Of a DNA stretch of 64,000 bases, positions 51,161 through 62,137 are shown in pieces. The notes under the pieces were generated by a model. The model was given only the letters and a program-made list of their open reading frames with translations, did not search any database and had not been told where the DNA came from. The stretch covers positions 3,968,001 through 4,032,000 of the forward strand of contig JAHRBC010000003.1 in NCBI GenBank assembly GCA_022702545.1, read 5' to 3'. The translations under genes and the position numbers were made by a program. Position 1 is the stretch's first letter. Each line of letters begins with the position of its first letter. The stretch is from Phycomyces nitens (taxonomy: Eukaryota > Mucoromycota > Mucoromycetes > Mucorales > Phycomycetaceae).

Positions 51161-53760
51161 TAGCTAAATTATTTAACAATTCTCTTTGTATTAGAGCAAA
51201 TATTTAGTGTATAAATATTACTTTTATGTAATAAAATATAATTTTCACACAAGATAAATTCCAGTAATTTGCATATACATGTATCCATTGATCAATTATA
51301 TATGCTGACCGTTTGTTTACATCAAAATATGAATGATTGATATACTAGGACATTTAATGGCCTGTTATAGACCAAAAATATTTCCTTGCTTTCTTTAATG
51401 CCACACCTTATAATGTAAAACTATCATAGCACTCTGACTACCCAATGTGCTCTCTTACAGTCAACAACTTTAAAATATATATGTATTACAGAGCTAATAT
51501 ATAGATTATAAATACAATACTAAAAAATATATATATAGATTATGCATTTTTTTGTACCATTGACTTTTGCTTGTTTCCTTTAAAGTACTTTAAATGAGCA
51601 GCAACGTTCTGTATTAAATTATATTTTACTTTAGTAAAGTCTTTTATACATCTTGAAGCCAATTTATCAGCCATATCTAAGTCTATTACAACTTCTTTAC
51701 TCTGCGTATTTCCGTTTTCTTATCGCTCCGTACATGTAATATATTGTTTCAGCTTAAGCATCGTCTTAAATAATGAACTTGGAGTACAATACAATCAAGT
51801 TTTAAACATAATTGAATCCCCTTGTCTTTGATACATAAACTATTACTAAGAATAAGCTAGTTTAAAACCACAATAAAACTACTTGTAATTCTATATATGC
51901 TAATAAAATAATTGCATGAAACCTGAGTATAAGCTGTAATGACAATAGCCCCAAGCCATGACCCTGAAGAAAAGCTTAAAATATCTTGTACTAAAACTGC
52001 ACTTGCATATTTTAACAGTATTACACCGATATTCTTGCTATTTTTGCTTGTGTTCACTCACTCAAACAATAAGAACGACTTCAAAAGTATTCCTTGATTT
52101 TTTCAATCGCTAAAGTACCTCATGTTCACTTGTCTTTGGGATTCGACACTATAATATTAATTTTATTTTACAGCTGGTATACTGGGACACATTTGATATT
52201 TTTGCCCCGAATATCAAATAATACAAGACATTGTAGAACTTCACTAATTATTTTTAGCAAATTCCTGATACAGCAAAAGGTCTCGGCTGGTTAGACCAAA
52301 ATATTTGAAGTTGATGCCAAATATTTTGATCTGCACAATATATTCTCTGTATCTCTAGTAAGCTCAAGTTCTGAGGTGTATGGCCTTTTCTACTTCTTTT
52401 CTTGTTATCATAATAAACCATATATTTGTAGAAACCTTAGTGGGCTCTATATTCAAACAGACTTTGAAAGTGGATTACTTTCTAGTCAAGATATATACTA
52501 ATATTTCCAATAACCACTGTTAATGTCATGAATTAAAAAAAAACTAGCATCCAATGGCATCAGTTAATTTTATCTCAAATGTATTTACCAAACTTTTACT
52601 CTCTCATATTCGTATTTTTTTTTTATTTCTCTATAAAAGTATATTTTGAATTAAATAAATAGTTTAATGATCTATTGTATATAATAGTTTTGTCGGTTTC
52701 CTAACTATTTATTATTTTTATCTCACAAATTAGCCAATGGTAGAATTTTTAGATCAATATAAAACGTAAGAGTCGGTAGATAAATATTTCCAAGAGGTTT
52801 TATCTATCTCTGGAACATCTGGTATCTTTTCTGACACTATCTTTTATATTTTTTTCTCGCAAATTCCTGTTCTAGCTGCAATAAACAGATATCAAACCCC
52901 TTGGATCAAACCAGTAAATTAGAACAAAATGACCAAATACCTTTAATTTTATTCAAAATAGCTTTCTAGTTGCTTATGTGCAGCTTTACCCCCTTTTTAT
53001 ATTGATGGCGTAATATTCAAATACGTATCATTTTTCGCATCATTCTTAATACAATGCTTTATTTTCTCTCCCAAAGTTTTTGGATATGCAAATACTTTTC
53101 TGTATCTCTCAGACCCTCAAGTTTTAGACCCTACTCGACATACTTGTTATTTTTATAGACTTTTAATATAAAGATCGAAATAGGCAAAACTGTCTCTATA
53201 ACCCGATTAGGATCTTATAGATTAATGTTTATTTGATGTCTTGGTTTATATCTACACTCTCATCAACATCAACTTGGTGTTTTCTGTCAGATTACACTTA
53301 CCAATATTAAAGTGTATTATTATATATATCCTCATAACAGCCATATATTTAAAGAATATGTTTATAATTTGATTTTTTGTTATTAAGCACACCTTTAGAT
53401 TTTTAATATTCTGTTTATGTATCTACTAACTTTTGCTAATAGTAAGAAAATATTATTGATGATTTCTACTAAAATTAAATAATACTGGGAATAAGTAAAG
53501 GAATAAGTTATTATTACTATTATTATTATTTGAAAAGTGAAAATTAAATTTGATTTATCAAGTAATAGATAGGAAGGAAAAAAGATAAATGGGTTGAAAA
53601 TAACGGGGAGAGATTAATATTTCAAAGCGTCAACCTGGTCCCGCCACCGGACAGCACGTGACTAGAACATGTTTTTCGACGGACTGTCGGACAAGTCCGG
53701 GCCGGACATCTGTTTTTTTGAAATTGAACTTCTTGCTAATTTAACATATCACGAGAAGTA
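51161..53760. other. AT-rich stretch, then the original 5' flank of the tRNA gene
   Basis: No gene was found from 51161 to about 53630. The last 120 bp become GC-rich and contain five CGGAC/GTCCG pentamers and a CACGTG box (53648-53707). They then return to AT-rich sequence that directly abuts the 15-nt tRNA fragment. Confidence 0.45.
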
Positions 53761-53775
53761 GTCAGTTTGTCCGAG
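53761..53775 (+). repeat. 15-bp target-site duplication: tRNA-Ser 5' fragment, outer copy
   Basis: GTCAGTTTGTCCGAG equals nucleotides 1-15 of the intact tRNA-Ser gene at 63241. It is the original 5' end of the target tRNA, cut off from the rest by the insertion. It lies at the 3' end of LINE copy A. Confidence 0.95.
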
Positions 53776-54071
53776 GTTAAAGATTATGTTTTATTGAGAG
53801 ATATAGTGCTGGCAGTCTATAGACCATTTAGCATCTCGAGAACTACTGGAAGGGAAGCAAAAAAGTCTCTTGGGCACAAGGAAGACAAAAAAAAGTAGAG
53901 AAAAATGGAGTGAGCTAACAGTACTAAGATGAAAGCTGAGCCCTACTCTCCACTTCGCAGCTGTGAAATAGTTGTAACAGTGGAAGGGAGGAGATAGGAG
54001 AACAGACAGACAACTTTTCCTGTGCGAAAAGAACTAGAAAAAGATAAAATAAAATAAAATAAAAAAAAATG

Positions 54072-57000
54072 CTAAGCAGCATGCCACAAAGCACCATGGT
54101 TCTTCTCGTGGGAGTACTCCCCATCAGGGTTGCACAATTGATCGATGTGCCAGAGAATGGTGAGCAATGGCACCCAGTATGGCGGACATGGGGCCGAGGA
54201 AGAGGAAGGGAGGGAGGAGATGGCAAAATCAATGGGATGATTCGCAGGAGAGGGAGGGATTGGGAGGGAAGCAAGGAGTTCTGATGGGATCCTAGGGCAG
54301 ATGGCGAGATGACGGCGAGAGGTGTGGTCTGTCTCACATGCACATGAACGAGGGTTTCCGGGTAGCCAACCCATTCGCCAACGAACAAGGCGACCACGTT
54401 CTACTCGGGAAGCAGGGAGGAACAGGATTGGGTCAACCCCAAGGTCAGGGCGACATGCTTGGATCAAGACTTGGGTGGTGTTGGAGAGGAAGGTGGCGAA
54501 AAGGGACACTCGACGGGAGTCAAGGTATTTTTGTACGGCGTTGATGCTACGTACGTTGAGGGAAACTGGCATATCGAGAAGGAATGGATGGTGGCTCAGC
54601 GGGACAAGGGAGGAATGGGAACGGTGGTGTTGGTGGAGGAGAGAAAGGAGACAGCGGGAAGGAAGGGTACGGGCCCGAAGGCAGAACTTGGTAACAAGGA
54701 TATCCTTGCGGAATCTCATGCTGGGTATATTACAGATGTGCTTCAACACAATAGTGGAGGACGTGGCATGCCCCCCAACTATCATGCGAAGACACTTATC
54801 TTGTATCAGTTCCAAGGCCTTGAAATCCTTTTCTAGGAGTGGGGCAATGGCCAGGCCATACTCGAACTTGGGACGGATGAACGTTCGGTATAACCGAGAG
54901 CTCAAGAGCAGAGAGAAACCAGAACGGCAGGCACCAACGGCGTGCATTGTGGCCATGGCAGCAAGGGTACCAGCTCGACGATGGGTTACAATGGAGGGGG
55001 AATGAATTCCCTTACTCCGGAACGGCATGCCAAGGTAGATAAACTCATCCACTGCAGGGAGTAACTCACCATACAGGGAGAGGGAGGGAGGAGAGTGGGA
55101 GCGGGAGTTTTGGTACACAAATGCACATTTGGATGGACTCCAACGGTAACCGAGTTCCAGAGAGTGGGCTGCGGCCAGATCCAACATTTTCTGAACGTCA
55201 GGAACGGAACCAAAAATGGCAACGTCGTCAGCAAAGAGAAGAGAGTTAATCGGCGTGGGAGAGGTGGAATCGCCAAAGTCATCCACACCTGAAGGATCCA
55301 AAAGGGCGCGATAGGAATCCAACGAGGAGGGAGAGGACGATGGGACATGGGCGGCGGATGTAGACAGAGCAACTGTGCGAAGGAGAGGCGGCAGGGAGTT
55401 GATGTAGATAGAGTATAAGTGGGGACTGAGGACTGAGCCTTGCAGTACACCTGTGGAAGGAGAGAAGGAATGGGAGGAGAAGTTGCCAAGAAGGACAGAG
55501 ATGGAGACTTCGTCAAACATGTTGACAAGGAGGCCAACGAGGGCAGGGGAGTTTGACGGCGGACAAGAGCATCCCAAATGACACGTCGGTCTACGGTGTC
55601 ATAAGCTGCCTTGATGTCAAGGAAGGCGACTACAGGGTAGCGGTTGTGGCGGCGGTAGTGGGCTTTGACAAGGTCATGCAAGCAGAGGGCCTGGTCCAGT
55701 GCTCCACGTCGGGGGCGAAATCCACCTTGTGCTACGTCCAAGGGAGGAGAGAACTTGGTGAGATCAGGCGCAATACACATCTCAAGTAATTTCCGAAGAA
55801 CAGAAGTGAGAGAGATTGGCCGATAATTGGCAGCGTCGTTTGGGTTACCCTTCTTGAAGATTGGGAAAACTTGGGCTTGGCGCCAGAGAGAGGGGACATA
55901 AGACCACTGCCAACACAGAGTGAAGAGCAGGGCAAGGAGAGGAGAGAGTTTGGACCGAACGGGCTTAAGCATTTCTGCACGGATATGGTCAGGACCCGGC
56001 GCCTTGCGGCTAGGCATAAATCGCATGTATTCTTCCACCACTGACGAATCAAATGGGGAGTCAACAGCGGCGAAAGGCAGGTGAGGAGAGGTTGATGGAG
56101 GAGGAGGAGGGCGGGAGGAAGGAAGGATGTGGCCACTATACACCGAAGCAAGGTGGTTGCACATGATGGTTGCTGCAGCAGCTGGGCCATCGTCATGTTG
56201 GAAGACATGTTTGGGTTGTCGACGCCTTTTGATCTGTTTGATCTTGGAAGTGGCCTTGGCAAAGTCACGTTCCAGAGACCTACAGAAGGCGTGCCAGGAT
56301 TGACGTTTTGCTGTCTGGACTTGTTGACGGAACTCCTGATGTGCATGTTGGTGCCGGCTCCACCAATTGATCTTGTCAATGCCACAAGCACGACGCCATT
56401 GCTTGTAACAACCATCACGATGGTCGGCTGCCGCTTGAAGGGCAGGGGTCCAGAATTTCTTCCATTTGGATGGGCGGTGAGGGCGGGTACCTATTGAACT
56501 ACTAAGAGAATCATAAATGAGTGTGTTGAAATCGTTAGTAAGGGCATCAATGGGGGGAGGAGAGGAGGGCGGGTTTTGTACAATGTCTTGCAAGGTGTTG
56601 AGGAGGGGTGTGGCGTTGAGGATGAGGGAATCGGTGTAGAGTTGAAGGACGTCTGGTTCCTTGAGGCGTGAGAGGTTCCAGAGTCGGCGGAGAGGGGGTG
56701 GAGATGGAGGGGAAGGGTCAAGGTCATAGGTGAAGGAAAGTGAAAGAAGTCGGTGGTCAGAGCCTAGGGAGAGTTCGGTTTGAATGTGGAGAGAGGGATT
56801 GGCGAAATTGGTGTTGGTGATGAATAGGTCAATGATACTGCTAATTTCGACTTCACGGCGAAAGGAAATGTAGGTGGGGGTGCAAGGAGAGAGTGAGCCA
56901 TTAAGGACAGTGAGGGATCTTTCTTCTAGCCATGCACTAAGTGCTAGGCCGCGAGAATTTGTGGCATAATCTCCAGTGATGGAACCCAAACGGGCATTGA

Positions 57001-57397
57001 AGTCCCCACAAAGGAGGGTGTCTTCAGTCAAAGGAATGTCAGAGAGAACAGAAAGGGCATCGGCAGTGGACATAGAGGGGGAGGTAAACACAAACCAATC
57101 GAAGGGTGCCAATCTTGACGGCGAGGGCATAGTTGTTGGGCATAGGGATTTGGGTGACGGTGTAAGGACAGGAAGGGAGACTAACAATGAAACTCCCATT
57201 GACCCACGGTATGTCCCAGCAACAGGGGGTCCGTACAAATGAAATTGGGACCATGATGTGAGAATACGCGCAGGTGACAGGAGCCATGTTTCTGTGATGA
57301 AGAGCATATGGAGGGACTGACAGTGGTTGAGCACGTCGTTTATGGCACGGGGTTGAAGCCCATTGGCGTTCCATAATCCTATAGAAAGCTCACTCAT
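54072..57397 (-). pseudogene. LINE copy A ORF2: endonuclease and reverse transcriptase, one frameshift
   Basis: Frame one runs 57397-54986 (open for 803 codons, correct only to about 55580). The second frame, open from 55577, carries the protein to 54072. The N-terminal APE-type endonuclease shows the expected motifs WNANGL, ITETWL, LLCGDFNARLG and LGSDHRLL. A reverse transcriptase follows: FKKGNPNDAANYRPISLTS, GFRPRRGALDQ, VVAFLDIKAAYDTVD (motif A), GVLQGSVLSPHLY (motif B) and LLFADDVAIF (motif C with the catalytic Asp pair). The C-terminus has a Cys/His cluster (CACETDHTSRRHLAIC). No RNase H domain is seen. A single frameshift lies between motifs A and B (near 55560-55580). The same break occurs in copy B, so it is inherited or a shared consensus error. 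Otherwise copy A ORF2 is open from end to end. Confidence 0.9.
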
Positions 57398-58275
57398 TCT
57401 TCCATGAGGCTGCTTGGATCGAGAGTGCGCTTTCTCTTAAACAGTTGTTCAGCATCCCCACCAAGAGCAGAACGGGGAGGCACCTCATCAGAGCTAATCC
57501 ACCCTTCTTCAACAAAGAAGTGGGCAACTGGGAGGGCAACATGGGGGCGGAGGAACTTGAGGGTCTGGAGACAACGCGCATTCTGTACTTGAATGGCAGT
57601 ATTTGCCCGCTCGTCCAGAGGGAGATCGTGGTACTTGGGGTCTGCCAAGTGTTGTGGGTCAACGGGATCAAAGTCACCAATGATCTCCACCTTGGCTCTA
57701 TTGAGTTGTGCCTCAAATTCGTCAATGAACTGGAGGTGGACCAGTATGCCAACAACTCCACGAGCAGGGAAATTAATGTCCAACAGACGAGCAGTGTCAA
57801 TACCAAGGGTGCGGAGGGAGCTACGCACTTCCCTGTGGGTAAGGCGACGGGAGCGAGGAATATAAACGTATTTATATCCAAGGGGGCCAGAGGCCGCAGT
57901 GAAAATACGCTGAGAAGCAGCAACTCGGCGTGGGGAAGGACCCTTACGGGCAGGAGGGGGGCGGTTGACGCTGGCCTTGGCAGCCCAAGTGGAGGCTTCC
58001 AATCCTGGTTCCTGGGAACTGGGATTTGGGGCGGGGTCGGAGGTTGAAACATTTGGGCTATTGCCCAGGGGAAGGGAGGTTTGAGAGGTCGTAGCCTGCT
58101 CAAGACGTTTTCGGGTGTCCGCCAATTCTGCTTGGAGGCGGTTGTTCTCGGCTTCAAGAGCCTTCACTTGGACAGCAAGCTTCTCAGTGTTGTCAAGGCG
58201 GGTCAACATGGAGGCCAAAAAAGACATGAGCTCATTTGATGCGCCTGGGATTGGGGGCATCATTGAAGATGACAT
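57394..58275 (-). CDS. LINE copy A ORF1: coiled-coil nucleic-acid-binding protein
   Basis: An intact frame of 293 residues. An N-terminal coiled coil (about residues 18-62, with heptads around KLAVQVKALEAENNRLQAEL) is followed by a Ser/Pro-rich linker. A folded domain comes next (about 110-265) with GPLGYKYVYIPRSRRL, VRSSLRTLGID and FPARGVVGILVHLQF, an RRM-like alternation of strands and helices found in fungal LINE ORF1 proteins. It lacks a CCHC zinc knuckle. By analogy with L1 ORF1 it should trimerise and coat the element RNA. Its TGA stop overlaps the ORF2 start in the sequence ATGA (57397-57394), an arrangement suited to termination-reinitiation. The translated sequence is identical in copy B. 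Confidence 0.88.
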   Translation of the reverse strand: MSSSMMPPIPGASNELMSFLASMLTRLDNTEKLAVQVKALEAENNRLQAELADTRKRLEQATTSQTSLPLGNSPNVSTSDPAPNPSSQEPGLEASTWAAKASVNRPPPARKGPSPRRVAASQRIFTAASGPLGYKYVYIPRSRRLTHREVRSSLRTLGIDTARLLDINFPARGVVGILVHLQFIDEFEAQLNRAKVEIIGDFDPVDPQHLADPKYHDLPLDERANTAIQVQNARCLQTLKFLRPHVALPVAHFFVEEGWISSDEVPPRSALGGDAEQLFKRKRTLDPSSLMEE

Positions 58276-58500
58276 CGGGAATCGGGGAAAATAAATGTCG
58301 TTCGTTTGGGCTGAAACTTGGACAGTGGGTGCTTGGACTGGTAAGCTTAATGGAAAACTTGCTACGGAGGCGGGATGGGGCGTGGTAGGCGATGGATGCG
58401 TAGTTGTTGGCAGTGTTGGTTAGGATGGATGGAAAGTTCGGTAAAATTACTATAAAAGGAAATTTTTTGGGGTAAAAAAATCCTTAAGCGAAAGAGCCGT

Positions 58501-58515
58501 GTCAGTTTGTCCGAG
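58501..58515 (+). repeat. 15-bp target-site duplication: tRNA-Ser 5' fragment, central copy
   Basis: The same 15 nt as at 53761-53775, shared between the 5' end of copy A and the 3' end of copy B. A single copy between the elements shows that the second insertion went into the tRNA gene regenerated by the first, or that the unit duplicated by recombination. Confidence 0.95.
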
Positions 58516-58813
58516 GTTAAAGATTATGTTTTATTGAGAGATATAGTGCTGGCAGTCTATAGACCATTTAGCATCTCGAGAACTACTGGAAGGGAAGCAA
58601 AAAAGTCTCTTGGGCACAAGGAAGACAAAAAAAAGTAGAGAAAAATGGAGTGAGCTAACAGTACTAAGATGAAAGCTGAGCCCTACTCTCCACTTCGCAG
58701 CTGTGAAATAGTTGTAACAGTGGAAGGGAGGAGATAGGAGAACAGACAGACAACTTTTCCTGTGCGAAAAGAACTAGAAAAAGATAAAATAAAATAAAAT
58801 AAAAAAAAAAATG

Positions 58814-61800
58814 CTAAGCAGCATGCCACAAAGCACCATGGTTCTTCTCGTGGGAGTACTCCCCATCAGGGTTGCACAATTGATCGATGTGCCAGAGAAT
58901 GGTGAGCAATGGCACCCAGTATGGCGGACATGGGGCCGAGGAAGAGGAAGGGAGGGAGGAGATGGCAAAATCAATGGGATGATTCGCAGGAGAGGGAGGG
59001 ATTGGGAGGGAAGCAAGGAGTTCTGATGGGATCCTAGGGCAGATGGCGAGATGACGGCGAGAGGTGTGGTCTGTCTCACATGCACATGAACGAGGGTTTC
59101 CGGGTAGCCAACCCATTCGCCAACGAACAAGGCGACCACGTTCTACTCGGGAAGCAGGGAGGAACAGGATTGGGTCAACCCCAAGGTCAGGGCGACATGC
59201 TTGGATCAAGACTTGGGTGGTGTTGGAGAGGAAGGTGGCGAAAAGGGACACTCGACGGGAGTCAAGGTATTTTTGTACGGCGTTGATGCTACGTACGTTG
59301 AGGGAAACTGGCATATCGAGAAGGAATGGATGGTGGCTCAGCGGGACAAGGGAGGAATGGGAACGGTGGTGTTGGTGGAGGAGAGAAAGGAGACAGCGGG
59401 AAGGAAGGGTACGGGCCCGAAGGCAGAACTTGGTAACAAGGATATCCTTGCGGAATCTCATGCTGGGTATATTACAGATGTGCTTCAACACAATAGTGGA
59501 GGACGTGGCATGCCCCCAACTATCATGCGAAGACACTTATCTTGTATCAGTTCCAAGGCCTTGAAATCCTTTTCTAGGAGTGGGGCAATGGCCAGGCCAT
59601 ACTCGAACTTGGGACGGATGAACGTTCGGTATAACCGAGAGCTCAAGAGCAGAGAGAAACCAGAACGGCAGGCACCAACGGCGTGCATTGTGGCCATGGC
59701 AGCAAGGGTACCAGCTCGACGATGGGTTACAATGGAGGGGGAATGAATTCCCTTACTCCGGAACGGCATGCCAAGGTAGATAAACTCATCCACTGCAGGG
59801 AGTAACTCACCATACAGGGAGAGGGAGGGAGGAGAGTGGGAGCGGGAGTTTTGGTACACAAATGCACATTTGGATGGACTCCAACGGTAACCGAGTTCCA
59901 GAGAGTGGGCTGCGGCCAGATCCAACATTTTCTGAACGTCAGGAACGGAACCAAAAATGGCAACGTCGTCAGCAAAGAGAAGAGAGTTAATCGGCGTGGG
60001 AGAGGTGGAATCGCCAAAGTCATCCACACCTGAAGGATCCAAAAGGGCGCGATAGGAATCCAACGAGGAGGGAGAGGACGATGGGACATGGGCGGCGGAT
60101 GTAGACAGAGCAACTGTGCGAAGGAGAGGCGGCAGGGAGTTGATGTAGATAGAGTATAAGTGGGGACTGAGGACTGAGCCTTGCAGTACACCTGTGGAAG
60201 GAGAGAAGGAATGGGAGGAGAAGTTGCCAAGAAGGACAGAGATGGAGACTTCGTCAAACATGTTGACAAGGAGGCCAACGAGGGCAGGGGAGTTTGACGG
60301 CGGACAAGAGCATCCCAAATGACACGTCGGTCTACGGTGTCATAAGCTGCCTTGATGTCAAGGAAGGCGACTACAGGGTAGCGGTTGTGGCGGCGGTAGT
60401 GGGCTTTGACAAGGTCATGCAAGCAGAGGGCCTGGTCCAGTGCTCCACGTCGGGGGCGAAATCCACCTTGTGCTACGTCCAAGGGAGGAGAGAACTTGGT
60501 GAGATCAGGCGCAATACACATCTCAAGTAATTTCCGAAGAACAGAAGTGAGAGAGATTGGCCGATAATTGGCAGCGTCGTTTGGGTTACCCTTCTTGAAG
60601 ATTGGGAAAACTTGGGCTTGGCGCCAGAGAGAGGGGACATAAGACCACTGCCAACACAGAGTGAAGAGCAGGGCAAGGAGAGGAGAGAGTTTGGACCGAA
60701 CGGGCTTAAGCATTTCTGCACGGATATGGTCAGGACCCGGCGCCTTGCGGCTAGGCATAAATCGCATGTATTCTTCCACCACTGACGAATCAAATGGGGA
60801 GTCAACAGCGGCGAAAGGCAGGTGAGGAGAGGTTGATGGAGGAGGAGGAGGGCGGGAGGAAGGAAGGATGTGGCCACTATACACCGAAGCAAGGTGGTTG
60901 CACATGATGGTTGCTGCAGCAGCTGGGCCATCGTCATGTTGGAAGACATGTTTGGGTTGTCGACGCCTTTTGATCTGTTTGATCTTGGAAGTGGCCTTGG
61001 CAAAGTCACGTTCCAGAGACCTACAGAAGGCGTGCCAGGATTGACGTTTTGCTGTCTGGACTTGTTGACGGAACTCCTGATGTGCATGTTGGTGCCGGCT
61101 CCACCAATTGATCTTGTCAATGCCACAAGCACGACGCCATTGCTTGTAACAACCATCACGATGGTCGGCTGCCGCTTGAAGGGCAGGGGTCCAGAATTTC
61201 TTCCATTTGGATGGGCGGTGAGGGCGGGTACCTATTGAACTACTAAGAGAATCATAAATGAGTGTGTTGAAATCGTTAGTAAGGGCATCAATGGGGGAGG
61301 AGAGGAGGGCGGGTTTTGTACAATGTCTTGCAAGGTGTTGAGGAGGGGTGTGGCGTTGAGGATGAGGGAATCGGTGTAGAGTTGAAGGACGTCTGGTTCC
61401 TTGAGGCGTGAGAGGTTCCAGAGTCGGCGGAGAGGGGTGGAGATGGAGGGGAAGGGTCAAGGTCATAGGTGAAGGAAAGTGAAAGAAGTCGGTGGTCAGA
61501 GCCTAGGGAGAGTTCGGTTTGAATGTGGAGAGAGGGATTGGCGAAATTGGTGTTGGTGATGAATAGGTCAATGATACTGCTAATTTCGACTTCACGGCGA
61601 AAGGAAATGTAGGTGGGGGTGCAAGGAGAGAGTGAGCCATTAAGGACAGTGAGGGATCTTTCTTCTAGCCATGCACTAAGTGCTAGGCCGCGAGAATTTG
61701 TGGCATAATCTCCAGTGATGGAACCCAAACGGGCATTGAAGTCCCCACAAAGGAGGGTGTCTTCAGTCAAAGGAATGTCAGAGAGAACAGAAAGGGCATC

Positions 61801-62137
61801 GGCAGTGGACATAGAGGGGGAGGTAAACACAAACCAATCGAAGGGTGCCAATCTTGACGGCGAGGGCATAGTTGTTGGGCATAGGGATTTGGGTGACGGT
61901 GTAAGGACAGGAAGGGGAGACTAACAATGAAACTCCCATTGACCCACGGTATGTCCCAGCAACAGGGGGTCCGTACAAATGAAATTGGGACCATGATGTG
62001 AGAATACGCGCAGGTGACAGGAGCCATGTTTCTGTGATGAAGAGCATATGGAGGGACTGACAGTGGTTGAGCACGTCGTTTATGGCACGGGGTTGAAGCC
62101 CATTGGCGTTCCATAATCCTATAGAAAGCTCACTCAT
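58814..62137 (-). pseudogene. LINE copy B ORF2, several frameshifts
   Basis: The same protein as copy A ORF2 is split into five frame blocks: 62137-61778, 61869-61288, 61466-59727, 60318-59485 and 59536-58814, with overlaps from read-through into wrong frames. Endonuclease motifs (GDFNARLG, LGSDHRLL), RT motif A (FLDIKAAYDTVD), motif B (GVLQGSVLSP) and motif C (LLFADDVAIF) are all present in the appropriate blocks. One break, between motifs A and B, is shared with copy A. Four more are private to this copy and fall at runs of G or C (near 61914, 61433, 61292 and 59513). As read, it cannot encode a working polymerase. Homopolymer sequencing error is an alternative to real decay. Confidence 0.88.

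Larger units (their letters stand above)
53776..58500 (-). mobile_element. LINE (non-LTR) retrotransposon copy A, inserted in tRNA-Ser
   Basis: A full-length element of 4725 bp is transcribed on the minus strand. It has a 5' UTR of about 225 nt (58500-58276), ORF1 (58275-57394), ORF2 (57397-54072) and a 3' UTR of about 296 nt. An AATAAA signal (minus strand, 53795-53790) lies 15-20 nt from the 3' end. There is no long poly(A) tail at the junction. Both borders abut the same 15-nt tRNA-Ser fragment, the target-site duplication. The element is GC-richer than its surroundings. It is almost identical to copy B, from which it differs in the places I compared only by homopolymer length. The endonuclease and reverse transcriptase mark it as an APE-type LINE. 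Confidence 0.94.

Noticed and set aside
57445..58047. 200-codon plus-strand frames across the LINE
   Set aside because: Antisense shadows caused by the GC-rich codon use of ORF1 and ORF2; no domain.
57390..58157. 255-codon minus-strand frame overlapping LINE ORF1 (and its copy at 62130-62897)
   Set aside because: Pro/Leu-rich shadow in another phase of the intact ORF1, which has a coherent coiled coil and conserved domain.
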